Of a stretch of 64,000 bases of DNA, positions 32,832 to 44,015 are shown one piece after another. Source of the stretch: Dipteronia dyeriana (taxonomy: Eukaryota; Streptophyta; Magnoliopsida; Sapindales; Sapindaceae); assembly GCA_032871835.1 (NCBI GenBank), contig CM065297.1, forward strand, positions 38,875,098 to 38,939,097, read 5' to 3'. The notes beneath the pieces are model-generated. The model ran no database searches. It was not told where the DNA came from and worked only from the letters and a program-made list of their open reading frames with translations. The translations under genes and the position numbers were made by a program. Within the stretch, counting starts at the first letter, position 1, and each line of letters opens with the position of its first letter.

Positions 32832-33072
32832 TATTTTCAAAAGATAAAATTATTAATATATTTTTATATTGACATTAACAAATCGGTCAAAGGATGTGTG
32901 TTTTATTATTATATTTTTCCAGTTTATTGCAATTATGTGTAATGTTTCCTAGACGTTTGTTTCCCTTCCATCACCTGGTTCCAATAAATGAAAGTTTAGG
33001 ATGTTTAATACCACGAAAAAAGTTCAAGGGGCAATATGCACTTTCGCATAATATTAATGGGGCATTGGTGTT
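32461..33072. mobile_element. Candidate TIR element of about 610 bp
   Basis: 32463-32510 (CACCAATGTCTCCTAAATTA, ATGTGAAATTGCATA...) aligns with the reverse complement of 33024-33070 (CACCAATGCCCCATTAATAT, ATGCGAAAGTGCATA...), an imperfect TIR of about 45 bp. The interior contains ATT microsatellites (32735-32830) and, at 32870-32990, a diverged copy of part d of the inverted block (GTCAAAGGATGTGTGTTTTA). The frame 32894-33160 runs across the TIR and is not a gene. No target duplication was identified. Confidence 0.45.
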
Positions 33073-33599
33073 AACAATCAAAGAGATTTTGGTTGGGAAA
33101 CTTGACAGAAGAAGTAAAATGACCAATATTTTAGGTTTCTGGGGGTTTATTGGCTATTAATGAAACTACAAAGGCCAGTTTATTTAATATGTCAAACGTC
33201 AGGGACGAAATGATAATTTCCCTAAAATATATTCTATAATGATTGAGCTAGTAAATGTATGGTTAACACTATATGTATTCGATGCTTAAATTTTATTTTG
33301 AATTCTTTTAGTGGACTAATTGCTTTGGAAAGGAATTTTTTTCTAGTTGCTCTATAATGATTAAGAGACTCTCTGGATCAAGATTTATGAACAGAGATAG
33401 AATCAGACTAACTTAGTGGGATCTTTCATTCACATTTTTTTTCAACCACAGACATTTATATCTAAAACCCTTGGACTTATGAATTAGGAGTATCCTACTT
33501 TCACACAATTCATAGAATCACATGGTTCAACAAGCAATTGATATTTCACGATAAAGGATATAGTACTATTTGTAGTAGTGATCCTTATATAATGTATTA
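33073..33599. other. AT-rich non-coding stretch
   Basis: It contains the phrase AGGGACGAAATGATAATTTCCC (33201), related to one near 8864. Otherwise I see no repeat, gene or element terminus. Confidence 0.4.
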
Positions 33600-34018
33600 A
33601 CGGAGACCAATAGTTTAGTTGGTAAGGAGATTAACATTTTTAGTGATTCATTAGTTGCGGCTTCATGGATAAGTTCGGCTGGTTTGGGCAGCCTGAATCA
33701 TAGTTACTCTCTTGCTAATAGCTTAGCCAATAAGAGATCTGCTATGGATGGGGATGTTATGTTTCGGGAGGTTCACTGAGTTTTGTTTAGTGCTGGAGTG
33801 CTTCAAATTTTGCTGTCCTGATCTGTTTTTAGCTTTGTTATGTGTGTTGTCCTGTTTCAAAGCCTTGGCTTTGTGTGTTGTCTTGTTTGGCTTCCTTTTT
33901 TGTTTGTCTGCTATTTGGTCTTTGTTGTTTGCGAGCTCTTGCTCGGGGATTTTTGCTCCACTTTGTTTCGTTTTTCCGACTAGTCTGACCGATGAATAAA
34001 CTAGTTGTTAAAAAAAAC
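33600..34018 (+). pseudogene. LINE 3' fragment (RNase H end, UTR and poly-A)
   Basis: The plus strand encodes EINIFSDSLVAASWI and then LANSLANKRSAMDGDVMFREVH before a TGA at 33778. This resembles the C-terminal RNase H of plant L1-type LINEs (SDS catalytic area and the N-x-x-A-x-x-LA motif). A T/G-rich 3' UTR of about 240 bp follows and ends AATAAACTAGTTGTTAAAAAAAA at 33995-34018, a LINE-type tail. It is 5' truncated. I did not find the target duplication. It is a different subfamily from the 36123-36650 fragment. Confidence 0.55.
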
Positions 34019-34189
34019 AATCGAAATATGATCGTAAGGAAAAATCTCTATTTGAAGAGGCATATATAGATCTTCGAACGGAATTGCAGCAAAGTGTTTA
34101 TATATAATATTTTTCTTCTAAGGCAAACTGATTTTATTGTAATTATATAGAAAAATTATCCCCCCATTGTACTATTAATTTAAGCAGTT

Positions 34190-34412
34190 ACAAGATTAAT
34201 CAGACTTTACAAAAATGGCTCGGAATACTACTCTCATCGAAGAGAGGTTACATATGGACTACAACTCTCACAATCGGAGAGAGGGTTGCTCCCATAAATC
34301 GGGAGAAAACTTCCCACACATGCTTGTAAAATACCCACGGTGGGACTTGAACCCCAAACTACTTGGTGTAGAAGGTGAGTGCACAACTATCTCTACTAAG
34401 AGGTAATGTGCT
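34190..34412 (-). mobile_element. SINE-like sequence with tRNA-type B box
   Basis: The minus strand contains GGTTCAAGTCCCACCG (34331-34346), a good match to a pol III B box. About 45 bases upstream are TAGTAGAGATAG and GTGCACTC, which could be a decayed A box. No tRNA cloverleaf can be drawn with confidence and no CCA or anticodon arm is evident, so a tRNA-derived SINE is more likely than a tRNA gene. The frame 34215-34406 is coincidental. Confidence 0.4.
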
Positions 34413-34509
34413 CAATTAAAGTATTCTAAATATTTGTAATTTGAAAATGAACTTAATTAATAATAGAGATGTAGATTAGTAGATGGTTGTTTAGAATACA
34501 CCAATTAAA

Positions 34510-34669
34510 TAGAGTAATGTTAGACTTTTCAAATAGTGTTGGCATATAAGGTGTCAATGTCCCACAACTCACCACATAATCTTATGATTTACAAGATGTT
34601 GACTCCTTACGTACTAACACTATTTAGGAAAAAAATTGGAAAAAAAATGAGAAGCCTACCATTACTCTA
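34510..34669. mobile_element. MITE, 160 bp
   Basis: The left end TAGAGTAATGTTAGACTTTT pairs with the right end (reverse complement TAGAGTAATGGTAGGCTTCT). An inner pair AATAGTGTT / AACACTATT follows. There is no coding and no clear target duplication. The outer motif AGTAATGTTA is shared with the MITE at 11737 and with 27302 and 29662 in the inverted block. Confidence 0.65.
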
Positions 34670-34679
34670 TCAAATATTA

Positions 34680-35049
34680 CTCCAAATTCTTTTAATTTCT
34701 AATTTAAAAGTTTTGGAGTTCACAAGCAATTGTCTTGAGACCCAAAAAGGTTTACATCCCAAAACAGAAAAAGAGTAGTTATATGTATACGTGGGTAGCT
34801 GTGTTTCCAAGGGTTTATGCTACAAATTAATTAAACCTAGCTATGCAATTAATTTCATTAATTATTCCATTGTTTCTTGCTTTTGTTGAAAGTTGAGTAA
34901 TAATTATCACAAGCTAACTATTAATTTATCTGCCTATATCATTTAATACAAGATTTGCATCTAACTTGTGCTAGATTTATACATATTAACTTCTGTAGCC
35001 CAAAGTTTATATTTTAAAAAGAAAAAGAAAAACTCTGGACTGCTTTTGA

Positions 35050-35097
<48 letters not shown>

Positions 35098-36105
35098 GGT
35101 TTGGGTCCCTACTAAAGAATGCCAGTTCTTCAAGTTAAGTGATGAACGTGATCAAGATCAATTATGGAGCAGTGATGATCATGTTCATACATTTTGACTT
35201 TTAACTTTGGTCAACTTATAGCCCTGTCTTTCAATTTTTTTTTTTTATATATATATATAGTTTTTTGTTTGATGTTTCTTTTTCGTTAAGAAACCAACAA
35301 AAATTTATTTATTTAATAAATATAAGAAAAAATATTTATTTTATTCATTCTTTAAAAACAAGTGATGGTCAGTTCATATTAATTTTTAAAACTTGAAGTT
35401 GAATATTTCAAAAAAAAAAAAAAATTTGAAGATGAAGGGATATAGATGTTGTTTATTTTGTAGTGGTTAACAAGTTTATTTGTTTGTGTTCACGAATAAA
35501 GTAGAAACCTGAATTTTTTTTTAATTTACCAACAAAATGATAGGTATATATGTCCCCTATAATTACCGGATTGATTCTTATCGACTTTTAACGGATGGGA
35601 AAACTTACAAGGCATCTCAGTTCGATAATCCATAATCATGCTGCTATAACCATAACAAGTTTACATTAGAAGATGCAAGTATGCAACAATTTGTGATCAC
35701 ATATGATTGCATGTGATCACAAATATATATAATATTATCGTATGTGAATCGTACGTTATCACACAATTAAATTACTATTATTGCCTATTAGAATATACAA
35801 TCCATATTAATTGACATGATTGTATTAATGAAGAAATGATCACAGTCAATTTTTTTTATGTTGCATCCAAGGGCATATATATATATCACTCATATAGAAT
35901 GGATTTCTACCAAGTATCTCTTATTTTAATGTTGGTAATGATTTTGATAAAATCATATCGATTTTTATGAATTTTGATATGAATTATTTCTCTGGATGAT
36001 AAATGAAATCTACCTACGAATAAAACTTGAGCATTTTTCAAGCACTATAACTTTTTTATACGGATTTTGTTAAATATGAAGGTATTGGAAAATGGACGAA
36101 ATAAA
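34680..36105. other. AT-rich non-coding stretch with (AT)20 microsatellite and a palindrome
   Basis: (AT)20 at 35053-35092. A perfect 12-bp inverted pair TTGTGATCACAT / ATGTGATCACAA is at 35691-35702 and 35711-35722. No gene, element end or long repeat is recognised. Confidence 0.6.
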
Positions 36106-36122
36106 GGAAAATTCAAGAAAAT

Positions 36123-36650
36123 GGGCTTTCAAGGGGTTAGTGGTTGTCGTGGTATCTTTCGGAACTGTAGGACCTTTGTGAATGGTTGATTTGCTATTCC
36201 TCTTGATTAGGTTTTCGTGTTTGAGGCCGAGCTTTCGGCAGCCTCGTTGGCCATTAATTTTTCTTGGAAGTATGGGTGACATCGAATCTGGCTTGCGAGC
36301 GATTGTTCTTATGTGGTTCAACTTCTTTCTTCTCGTTCTGAGATGATACCTTGGAGGGAATCAGGTTGCAAATGCGCTTTCTATGCATGCTTTGGAGCTT
36401 CAGTCTGATTTTTGGTAGTGCTCTGTCCCGTCTATTCTTCTTTAGTTGGCAATGGTTGCATGGGTCTGCATGCCACTTTTTGCTTGGGGTTGTTTTTCCT
36501 ATGTTTCTTTGTGCTTTATTGCTTTTTGTCGCTATTTACTTTTCTTTTATCTTTTAAATTTATATAGATACCGACTTGGGGTTTTTCAACATATGACCGC
36601 TTTTGATGGTTTTTTCTTCCAGGTTAGTCCAATTTTATTAAAAATAAATA
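36123..36650 (+). pseudogene. 5'-truncated L1-type LINE insertion with 17-bp target duplication
   Basis: The plus strand encodes FAIPLD, stop, VFVFEAELSAASLAINFSW, HRIWLASDCSYVVQLLSSRSE, the RNase H of an L1-type plant LINE. Several stops interrupt it. The 3' UTR from 36420 ends in an A-rich tail (TTATTAAAAATAAATA, about 36636-36650). Flanks 36106-36122 and 36651-36667 match at 15 of 17 positions around TTCAAGAAAAT, a target duplication of the length LINEs make. The same family, opposite strand, is the broken LINE at 36821-52623. Confidence 0.8.
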
Positions 36651-36820
36651 GGAATTTTCAAGAAAATAGTTTTGGTACTTGAAAAAATCTCAAATTTTGT
36701 CATAAGTAAATTCTATTGAACTTGTTTTCCATAAAAAAATTGAGATTAAAATTCATAAAAATCAATATGATTTCGTCAAGGTCCTCATTGAAATAAAAAT
36801 AAGAGTTGAATCCCTTAAGT

Positions 36821-37228
36821 GTTTTTTTTTTTAAATTGGATTGACTTAATGGGAAAAATCTTTATAGGCGATCATATACTGAAAAACACCTAGGCAATAT
36901 CTACATATATAAAAAAGATAAAAGAAAAGTAAAGAGTGTCAAAAGCAACAAATCACAAAGAACCAAGGGGCAAACAACCCCAAATAGAAAGAGGCGCACA
37001 TGCCACACCAAAAAGAAAAAGAAAGCATTAAGAGGAACGAAAAGACTCCTGGCACATGTAGTCACCGCCAAATAAAGAAGAACATAATGGTAGGGTGGAG
37101 AACCACAAAGAATCATCTTGAAGCTCCAAAGAATGCTTAGAAAGTGTATCTACAACTTGATTCCTCTCCGTAAAAATATGGAAACCTGAAAGTCCACCTG
37201 CGAGATTTGGAAAAAGTAATGTTGCCAC
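36821..37228 (-). pseudogene. L1-type LINE, 3' part (RNase H C-terminus, UTR, poly-A)
   Basis: The minus strand continues the LINE from 50711: after removal of S3 and one duplication the protein reads ...RVRQRW then QHYFFQISQ. A frame change then gives FHIFTERNQVVDTLSKHSLELQ, the end of RNase H. The 3' UTR matches that of the 36123-36650 LINE (for example CTTTTCTTTTATCTTTT) and ends in a run of T on the plus strand at 36822-36832, which is the poly-A tail. The short peptide frame at 36901-37116 is UTR, not a gene. Confidence 0.8.
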
Positions 37229-37919
37229 TGTTGGGATTTATGCCCAAAAACTTGTAATTTGTAAATGTGAATGAAACATTAATAAAAAAAGTAACTTATT
37301 CATTCTATAAATCTATCTGATACATTTATATCATGTGTACTTAACATCCAAGATTGTCGAATGTAATCCTTAACTGAGTATATTCATGTCATATGTAGAT
37401 GAATTTGGTTTGAGATGAGCAATCTAAAGAGTTCGTAGATAGCAAATTGAGCTAGATACTTTGTTTGTGGTTAATCTATAACTTCAGCCCATTCTGTAAT
37501 GTACTGTGGTCTTAACCTATACTATGCATATGGTGATATGAGAATAGAGGCACCTTATATGATGTGATCATATCGGACTGGTCCAAGATCTATATGAATC
37601 TGTCACCAAGATCCGTTAAATGATAAGATTCATATATATCAACGAATTATGACTATATATGGGTGATCTTAATCTGAATGTCTTGTTGACTCTTCCAGGT
37701 TATATCGTGTATTTTGATTTACCATGGGTGAGATCAGAGTTCCGATAAATAACTTTGTAACAACAGTGGAATCCACTTCTTTTTACGAGAAGTAGATAGT
37801 CGTTCACTTAAGGCTTGATTCAGGGCTCTCCTTCTTGGCTTCTTCCATAAAGGAAGTGAGGATTTATTTTTCAATAGAAAATTAATGGTACTTAATGGAA
37901 AAAAATAATAATTAGAGGG

Positions 37920-38744
37920 TGTTGACGTCGATTTCTCGATGGATGAGAAAGTCAACAACGTTGGATTTGGTTATGACCTGTCAAAAGAGAAAGAGAAAGA
38001 GAATGCAATTGAAGTTATTATGCCAAGAGTTTACGTGGTAAAACTCCGATAACCGGAGAAACATCCACGGGTGGCTAGATGACCAACCAAACCAAATTCA
38101 CTATTGGACGAAGAATTACACCACTCGATCTCTCTTGCCTCTCTTTTTTAGTGATTCATTCTGTCTCACATCTCTTTTACAGTAAGATTACGGGTATATT
38201 TATATATGCATAGAACCCTAATCCTTGTTGTACAAGTAAGAAAAATAATTTGTATTTAATTAAGACTAGTTACTTATTGAAGTCGTCTTTATCTTCTTTC
38301 CATTTTTGGAGATCTTGTGGGTTGAATCTGAATCTTTTTGTGGGACTCTAACTACACAGTCTGCTTAGGATTTATTTTCTGATCGATATGTAGTCATCTA
38401 GAATAATAAAGTTGTTGCCTGATTTTCTGTTTGGTATTTTATCCTTCTAGAAGCTTTCTAAACTCTTTCCTCCTTTGATACAGATGTGTATTGGAGTATG
38501 ATTCTTAGGCTTACTTACGTATGTGAATCGAATGTTGAACTTCTTTATTTGGGCTTCCTGTGTTGTCCCGAGTAGAACTGAACGTGCAGTATACTCGTAT
38601 TTTGGCTTACTCGGGTTCTGATTCCTTAATAATACCTAGGATGGTTTCTTCTAGATGCCAACTCGGATGCCTATCTGACAATCTTTTTAAGGGATTGTCT
38701 TACATGTCAGTGACGTGTATATTCAATTAAATATACATTTAACA
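37920..38744 (-). repeat. T2 3' LTR, 825 bp
   Basis: It runs from TGTTGACGTCGATTTC to ATATACATTTAACA on the plus strand and matches 48792-49623 along its length. The polypurine tract follows at 38745-38758. Confidence 0.94.
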
Positions 38745-40443
38745 ATACCTCCTTCAAATACTTTTGCTGAGTAGAATTTATGTTGGCAGAAGTATTTTAA
38801 TTGCTTGAAAATCCGACTAACTTTTGTCCCGTCCTTCATTAATACCTCATTAAAAAGGAACTATAACCCTTAAATTAATTCACAGCATTTATGACGTGTC
38901 TTAATGGCGGCCTTGTATGTGCAATTTGTCCCTTCACGTGGAATCCCAATGGTTGTGACGTTTTGAAATCCTAACGGCTTGGTCAATTCTTTGCACGACA
39001 TGAGTCCTTTAATCGCTTGGTTTCTCTGATAACATTTATAAGATACGACCCGTTGATTATTGGATACGTCGCTTACGTCATCGAACGTTACTTCTATTCT
39101 TTAAATTTATTCCCGCTTCTCGAAACCCTAGGGTCTCGTGCCTTTCAATCATTGAGTGATTTATTTAAACTGATGGATGTTGTTCTTATCGTTCATTTCT
39201 ATAGAAAATAAAGGCAAAAAACCCAGGCTATCTCACACACAGATTCATCTAGGTTCTTCGTTGAAGCTTTTTCCGATTTCTCTGCGTTTACTTTTAAGGT
39301 CAGTTTTCATGGATCCTATTGCACGATATCGTCTTTTTGTTATGGCTTTCGACGCGCTTGAGCGTGGAGACACTCAATTAGTTTCGTGTATTTATAGACT
39401 GTTGGGGGAAACACCCCCTAATCAGCCTGATTTTCTAAATGTCGATGTTTCCAGGCTTTATCCAGATGTTCATTTTAGCTCTGGTTCTGGATCTTCTTCT
39501 AGTTTTAAGTCTTCCGTTTCTAAACGTCACAGGGTCTCTTTAAAATCTAGGATGGGGAAGCATCGGAGTAATCGTACGGTTCATAACACATGGTTCAGAT
39601 GACATTCAGATTGCGAGGCAAGTAATTAATGAGAATGATGTTGATGAAGAGCATCGTGCCTTTCGGATTCCCTTTTTTCTTGATTTTTCAAGTACGATAT
39701 TTACTGTAAATTGCCACCATGCCCAGAGGAGGGTTCCATCATGCCTCTCGATTTGGTGGGGGAAGCAGAGATCGAAAAATATCGTACTCGATTTGATCTG
39801 GATGACTCAGTTTTGATGGTTCCCCCCGGTAATAGGGCCGCATGGAACCCTCCTCCGGGCATGATGGTAATTTACGGATCCATGCTTAGCTTCGGGGTGA
39901 CTCTTCCCTATAAGCCCTTCATTGCCTGGTTCCTTACTGAGACAGGGATTGCTCGGCCCAGCTAGCTCCAATTTACGGATCTTGATGAATTTGTCACCGC
40001 CTTATCCTCACGAAATTAGACATTTTTATACTCTAAGGCAATCTGGTCAGACTAGGACTTTCTTTCTTCTATCCAGCCAGCCAGATAGTTGGATTCCCAA
40101 GGGGCAGAAGGTGAACTGGGGAGTCAATATTTCCTCGGATGTCAAAAAGAAAGGTTTTGTTTGGGATTTCCCTACCTTGAACAAGTATTGGAAAAAAACT
40201 GGTTTTTTACCGGAGGAAACTGGGGACACGAGATAGAGCTCTCAGCAGGGGAAAATCAGGAAGTATTAAAGGTTATTCATTTCTTTTGCTCCCCCGCTCG
40301 TTGGAACAAGTTACAACCTGTTTTTACTGATGCTGGGGCGACCGTGCGTACTTTGGAGAAAAGGAGCAGGTCTTATATGTTTGATGGGAAGAAGATGATA
40401 GCTTTTAACTTTTTTACTCTGATTTCAGCTTACTGCAGACGTT

Positions 40444-40531
40444 GTAAGTGTAATTTTTTTTATTTTTATTATTATTTTCTTATATTTTGTTGCTTTCCAT
40501 AGTCTTTAAACTCAATCCTTTTTGAATTTAG
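40444..40531 (+). other. Intron 1 of the T2 antisense gene
   Basis: GTAAGTGTAATTTT...TTTTTGAATTTAG. It is at the same phase-1 position as 14502-14582 in T1; removing it keeps the frame open on both sides. It is T-rich, as plant introns are. Confidence 0.75.
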
Positions 40532-41302
40532 TGTATGATATGGATGTCGTCTGTGTCGCCCAAACCCGCCAAGTGAAGTCAATTATTCTAGCGAGTCATA
40601 AAGAGACTTCTCGTTAAAATGAAGAAGGGATTACTTCGCCTGATGATGAGTCGGATGAGGGTTCCGAGGAAAAAGATGAGCAAGTTCCTGAGTATATTAC
40701 TGAAGAGGTCGTTTTGCCGACAATGGGGGGATCAAGTTGTCTGAGTGGCCCTATAGGACTTGATAATGACCAAAGGGTGTCTAAGGATAAAGGTAGGCAA
40801 GGAGTGCATCATGATAGGTGAAGGATGTAGAAACCCACCCACTGAACAGGTTGGCCCTCTTCCTAATCTTTTCGAATCTTTTCAAGATATCACGGAGGAT
40901 CAGGTAGATCTTGCAGCAGACCTGGGCTTCCACCGTACTCAAGCAGAGAAGAGAAAGGCAGTTAATTCTCCCGTTCGGCCTCTTCTAAAAATTCCTAGAG
41001 TGGTTTCGTTCATCGAGTTGAGCGATGAAGATGTTTACATTAGGGGTTCCCCGAGTGCTCAAGTAAAGAGGCCTTTGGGAAGAGAGAAACCTCTAACAAA
41101 TTTGAACAGAGGAAATTCTTTACCCCTTGAAGTTGAGGATACAGGACTGGGATCCTCAAGAAATCCTACGCGTTCTACCCCTTAGGATATGCTGAGAACG
41201 ATGTCATCCGTTCAGGCTTTTATTGGCGATGACCATTGGAGTCACTTCAGGAATGGCTCTCCTATGGAGCATCTTCACAACATTTTTAATAGTACGGCGT
41301 AC

Positions 41303-41369
41303 ATAAGTCTTCTGTCCCGCACTTCGTCTTAATATGCCTTAATTTAGATTTTAACTTACTTCCCTACAG
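41303..41369 (+). other. Intron 2 of the T2 antisense gene (donor mutated)
   Basis: The donor position reads ATAAGTCTTCTG, whereas T1 has GTAAGTCTTCTA. The acceptor CCCTACAG is intact and is followed by GTGGTTGCTGAG. Confidence 0.65.
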
Positions 41370-42309
41370 GTGGTTGCTGAGTTTGCTAAGTTTATTCAGA
41401 CGTAACAACATCAAGCTGATCGGATTATGCACCTTGAAGCTCAGTTAATGAAGAGTGAGGATACCCATGCTCGGATTGAGGCAGCCTATCAAAAGGAGGC
41501 GAGTTCTAACTAGGAGCTTGCCGATGGTTGTTTAGCAAGACAGATGGAGGCCGAGGAGAGGGCCTCTACTGCGGAAGAGAGAGCTAAATCTTTTAAAGAC
41601 TCACTCTCTATTGCCCAAAAGTCAATGGTTCGGGCCGAGCAAGAGGCTGAACAAGCAAAGTCTTCTTATGAGCGCAAGATTGAAGATCTTGAGCGCCAAG
41701 CTTTGACGGTTGAATCCCTTTCGATGGAAGCCAAGATGGAACTTAAAGTGTAAGGGGTTGATCATTTAAAGAGGTCCTCAGCCTATGATGCCCTACTTTT
41801 TAGGGAATTCCAATAGGAATTGGTCTCGGCTGGCGAATTCTTCAAAGTCAAGAATCGGGCGCCTGAAAAGGCTTGAGCCAACTGGGAGCTATCAATCAAA
41901 AATCACGTGGATCGCTCGTTGGAGGCTCTTCGGATTCAAATGAAGGAGTGGAAAGCCTATTGTTGTAGCAAAGGCAAAGATCCCCATCCTATGCATCTGG
42001 AGGTCCTGTCTGAACATTCTCTTTCGACTTTTTATGCTAGTTAAGAGACTAGTATGGATGGGTTGGAGCCCAACGCTGGACCGATCTCTAAAATTGATTA
42101 CAGCAAATGGATCGATGATTCGGTTGACACAATCCCCTGGCCTTTTAATAAAAGTCTTCTACATGAATTCCAAATGGTGCCTGATCCTATCATCGGCAAG
42201 GGCTTCAAATCCTTAGCCCTACCTTAGGCATATTTGTAAAAATATTCAGGATTAATAAAATTCCATATTTTACTTAATTGCTTTTTGTTGCGAATCCTGT
42301 TACGAATAT

Positions 42310-42545
42310 TAAAACACCAAGTATCTTATTAACTTGCCAATATTGTTGTCCGTGCAACTCTTTTTAAACACCAAGTATCTTATGAACAGGCTAAGGTCAT
42401 GGCCCGAATAACTTTCTTCGTAATCTTAAATCCCAAGTATCTTATTAAATTGGCTAACGCAATTTTAAGTGCCAAGTATATTATTAAACTGGCTAATGCA
42501 ATTTTAAGTGCCAAAAATCTTATTAACTGGCTAATATTATTAACC
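42310..42545. repeat. Minisatellite downstream of the T2 antisense gene
   Basis: CCAAGTATCTTATTAAA...TGGCTAATGCAATTTTAAGTG units, about five, the two at 42430-42530 being nearly identical. It is homologous to the T1 array but with fewer units. Confidence 0.85.
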
Positions 42546-43089
42546 GAGTCATCTATAAATAGGCAAATAGATTTGAACTTATGTTTCAAACTCGGTTGCT
42601 ACCCAAACGTTACATCAAGGCTCACCATGATCATACGTTTGGGTCCTTACGTAAGTCACTGATGTCGTCTCCTAGTTTTGTCTGCGCAAGGGTTTGACGA
42701 ATCGTTAAGCTCTGAATTGCTTAACACAGCTGCGTAACTCACCAGGATTATCGCGACGGTGCCTCGAGCCACTTTCCAGAATCTGATGCATCTGGTTTAC
42801 CTTTTGTCTAAGGTCTTGGCGGACCTTGCTCGACTTGCATGCTCCTTTGAGCTTCTCTGTCCATTCGGGATTTTTACCAAATTAATGGCCCTGAGCATTT
42901 TATTTCATAAAGTTTCATGTCATTATCATATACTCAAATCTTTTTCATATGTTCTTATCATATGCTCAGATTTTTGGAATCCCGTATCAGACTTTTATTT
43001 ATAATTGTAAAACTAACAATATTAAAATCCCAAAGGATTGCTAAGATTAAATAAAAAAAACATCCTGACTAAAAAATAAAAACAAATTT

Positions 43090-44015
43090 CAAGGGTAGAA
43101 GATCTTTAATTATTGGGCATTGCATGGTTGAGGTAAAACCCTCCATCTGGTCGAGCAATCCAATATGCTTCGTTACCAGCTATTCCTTCAATTTTGTATG
43201 GGTCTTCCTATTTGTTAGCCAACTAGCCTGCAACTTTGTTCTTCGAGTTTAGAGATACTTTTCTGAGCACCAGGTCTCATAACTGGAACTTTCTAATCCG
43301 AACATGAGAATTATAGTGTCGGGCCACTCTTGGTTGATATGCAACGTTTCGCACTCGGGAATTTCTCCCTTTTTTCTTCCAACACATCTAAGCTTTGTAA
43401 CAGTATATCAACATTTTGATCTTTATCATACAATCTGACTCTAGGCGACATAAACAATGTTTCTATCAAGATGACAGCCTCTGTTCCGAAGACCAAAAAA
43501 AAACGGGTGTTTCTCCTGTAGAAGTCCTTACTGTCGTTCGATAAGCTTATAATACTTCAAGAATGTTTTCGACCCAACAACCATTTTTGGCATCTTACTT
43601 TGCTTTGAGCGTGTGCTTGATGACTTTTTTTATTACTTCAACTTGTCCATTTGTTTGAGGGAGGGCATGTATGGCATAATAATTTACAATTTGGTACTCT
43701 GAACCTGTAGAGTATAGTTTTCTTTACAAATTTTATGGTTTTTGCTTTCGTGATGTGAACTAGTGCTTCAACTTCCACCCATTTAGTAAAATAATCAACA
43801 ACCACTATTGAATGTTTTGCTCCACCCCCTGTTCCTGTCGGTATCGGATCGATTAAGTCCAAACCCTACATGGCAAATGACCATGGGGGTGTGAGGCTTC
43901 TAAGGTGTTCTAGGGGTTGCCGAATGTCATTGGCGATCCTTTGGCAAGCGTTGCAATTTTCTGAACATCGTTGTGCATCAGTGAACAGAGAAAGCCAGTA
44001 AAAACCTTGCCTGAG
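43090..44015 (-). pseudogene. T2 integrase
   Basis: The zinc motif begins in the preceding frame (EIHGGVCGNHTRG, about 44040-44080) and continues FYWLSLF and NCNACQRIAN to 43930. The core has GLDLIDPIPTG, SIVVVDYFTKWVEVEAL (first Asp) and KFVKKTILYRFRVPN, but the TDNG block is missing. After about 43715 the reading jumps straight to PNCKLLCHTCPPSNKW, the segment corresponding to IPNYYATPTHPQTNG in T1. This is a deletion of about 80 bases relative to T1 that removes the second catalytic Asp. The C-terminal part is readable to about 43100 in broken frames (GTEAVILIET near 43480). Confidence 0.8.

Larger units (their letters stand above)
39309..42226 (+). pseudogene. T2 antisense additional gene: gypsy-associated plant domain plus coiled coil, three exons
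   Basis: This is the homologue of the T1 gene. It starts MDPIARYRLFVMAFDALERG and is open through the TAG-disrupted point of T1 (RLLGETPPNQP here). A frameshift near 39585 breaks exon 1. The frame resumes at 39711-39965 with YGSMLSFGVTLPYKPFIAWF, the segment resembling Pfam PF04195, then LRQSGQTRTFFLLSSQPDSW (about 40034-40093). Exon 2 begins at 40532 (LYDMDVVCVAQTRQVKS) and includes an acidic stretch. Exon 3 begins at 41370 (VVAEFAKF), is coiled coil (ERASTAEERAKSFKDSLS), and ends WIDDSVDTIPWP...LALP before TAG at about 42224. Stops include TAA at 40617, TAA at 41404 and TAG at 41512 and 41814. The shared exon structure with T1 shows that the ancestor encoded it. Confidence 0.7.

Noticed and set aside
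32894..33160. 88-codon frame
   Set aside because: It crosses the TIR of a small element and a repeat copy; no conserved domain or second copy supports it.
33748..33999. Cys-rich hydrophobic frame of 83 codons
   Set aside because: It lies in the T/G-rich 3' UTR of a LINE fragment. Such UTRs give similar frames in the 36123 and 36821 LINE copies.
34320..34400. tRNA gene on the minus strand
   Set aside because: The B box is good, but I could not pair acceptor, anticodon or D stems, so I list it as SINE-like only.
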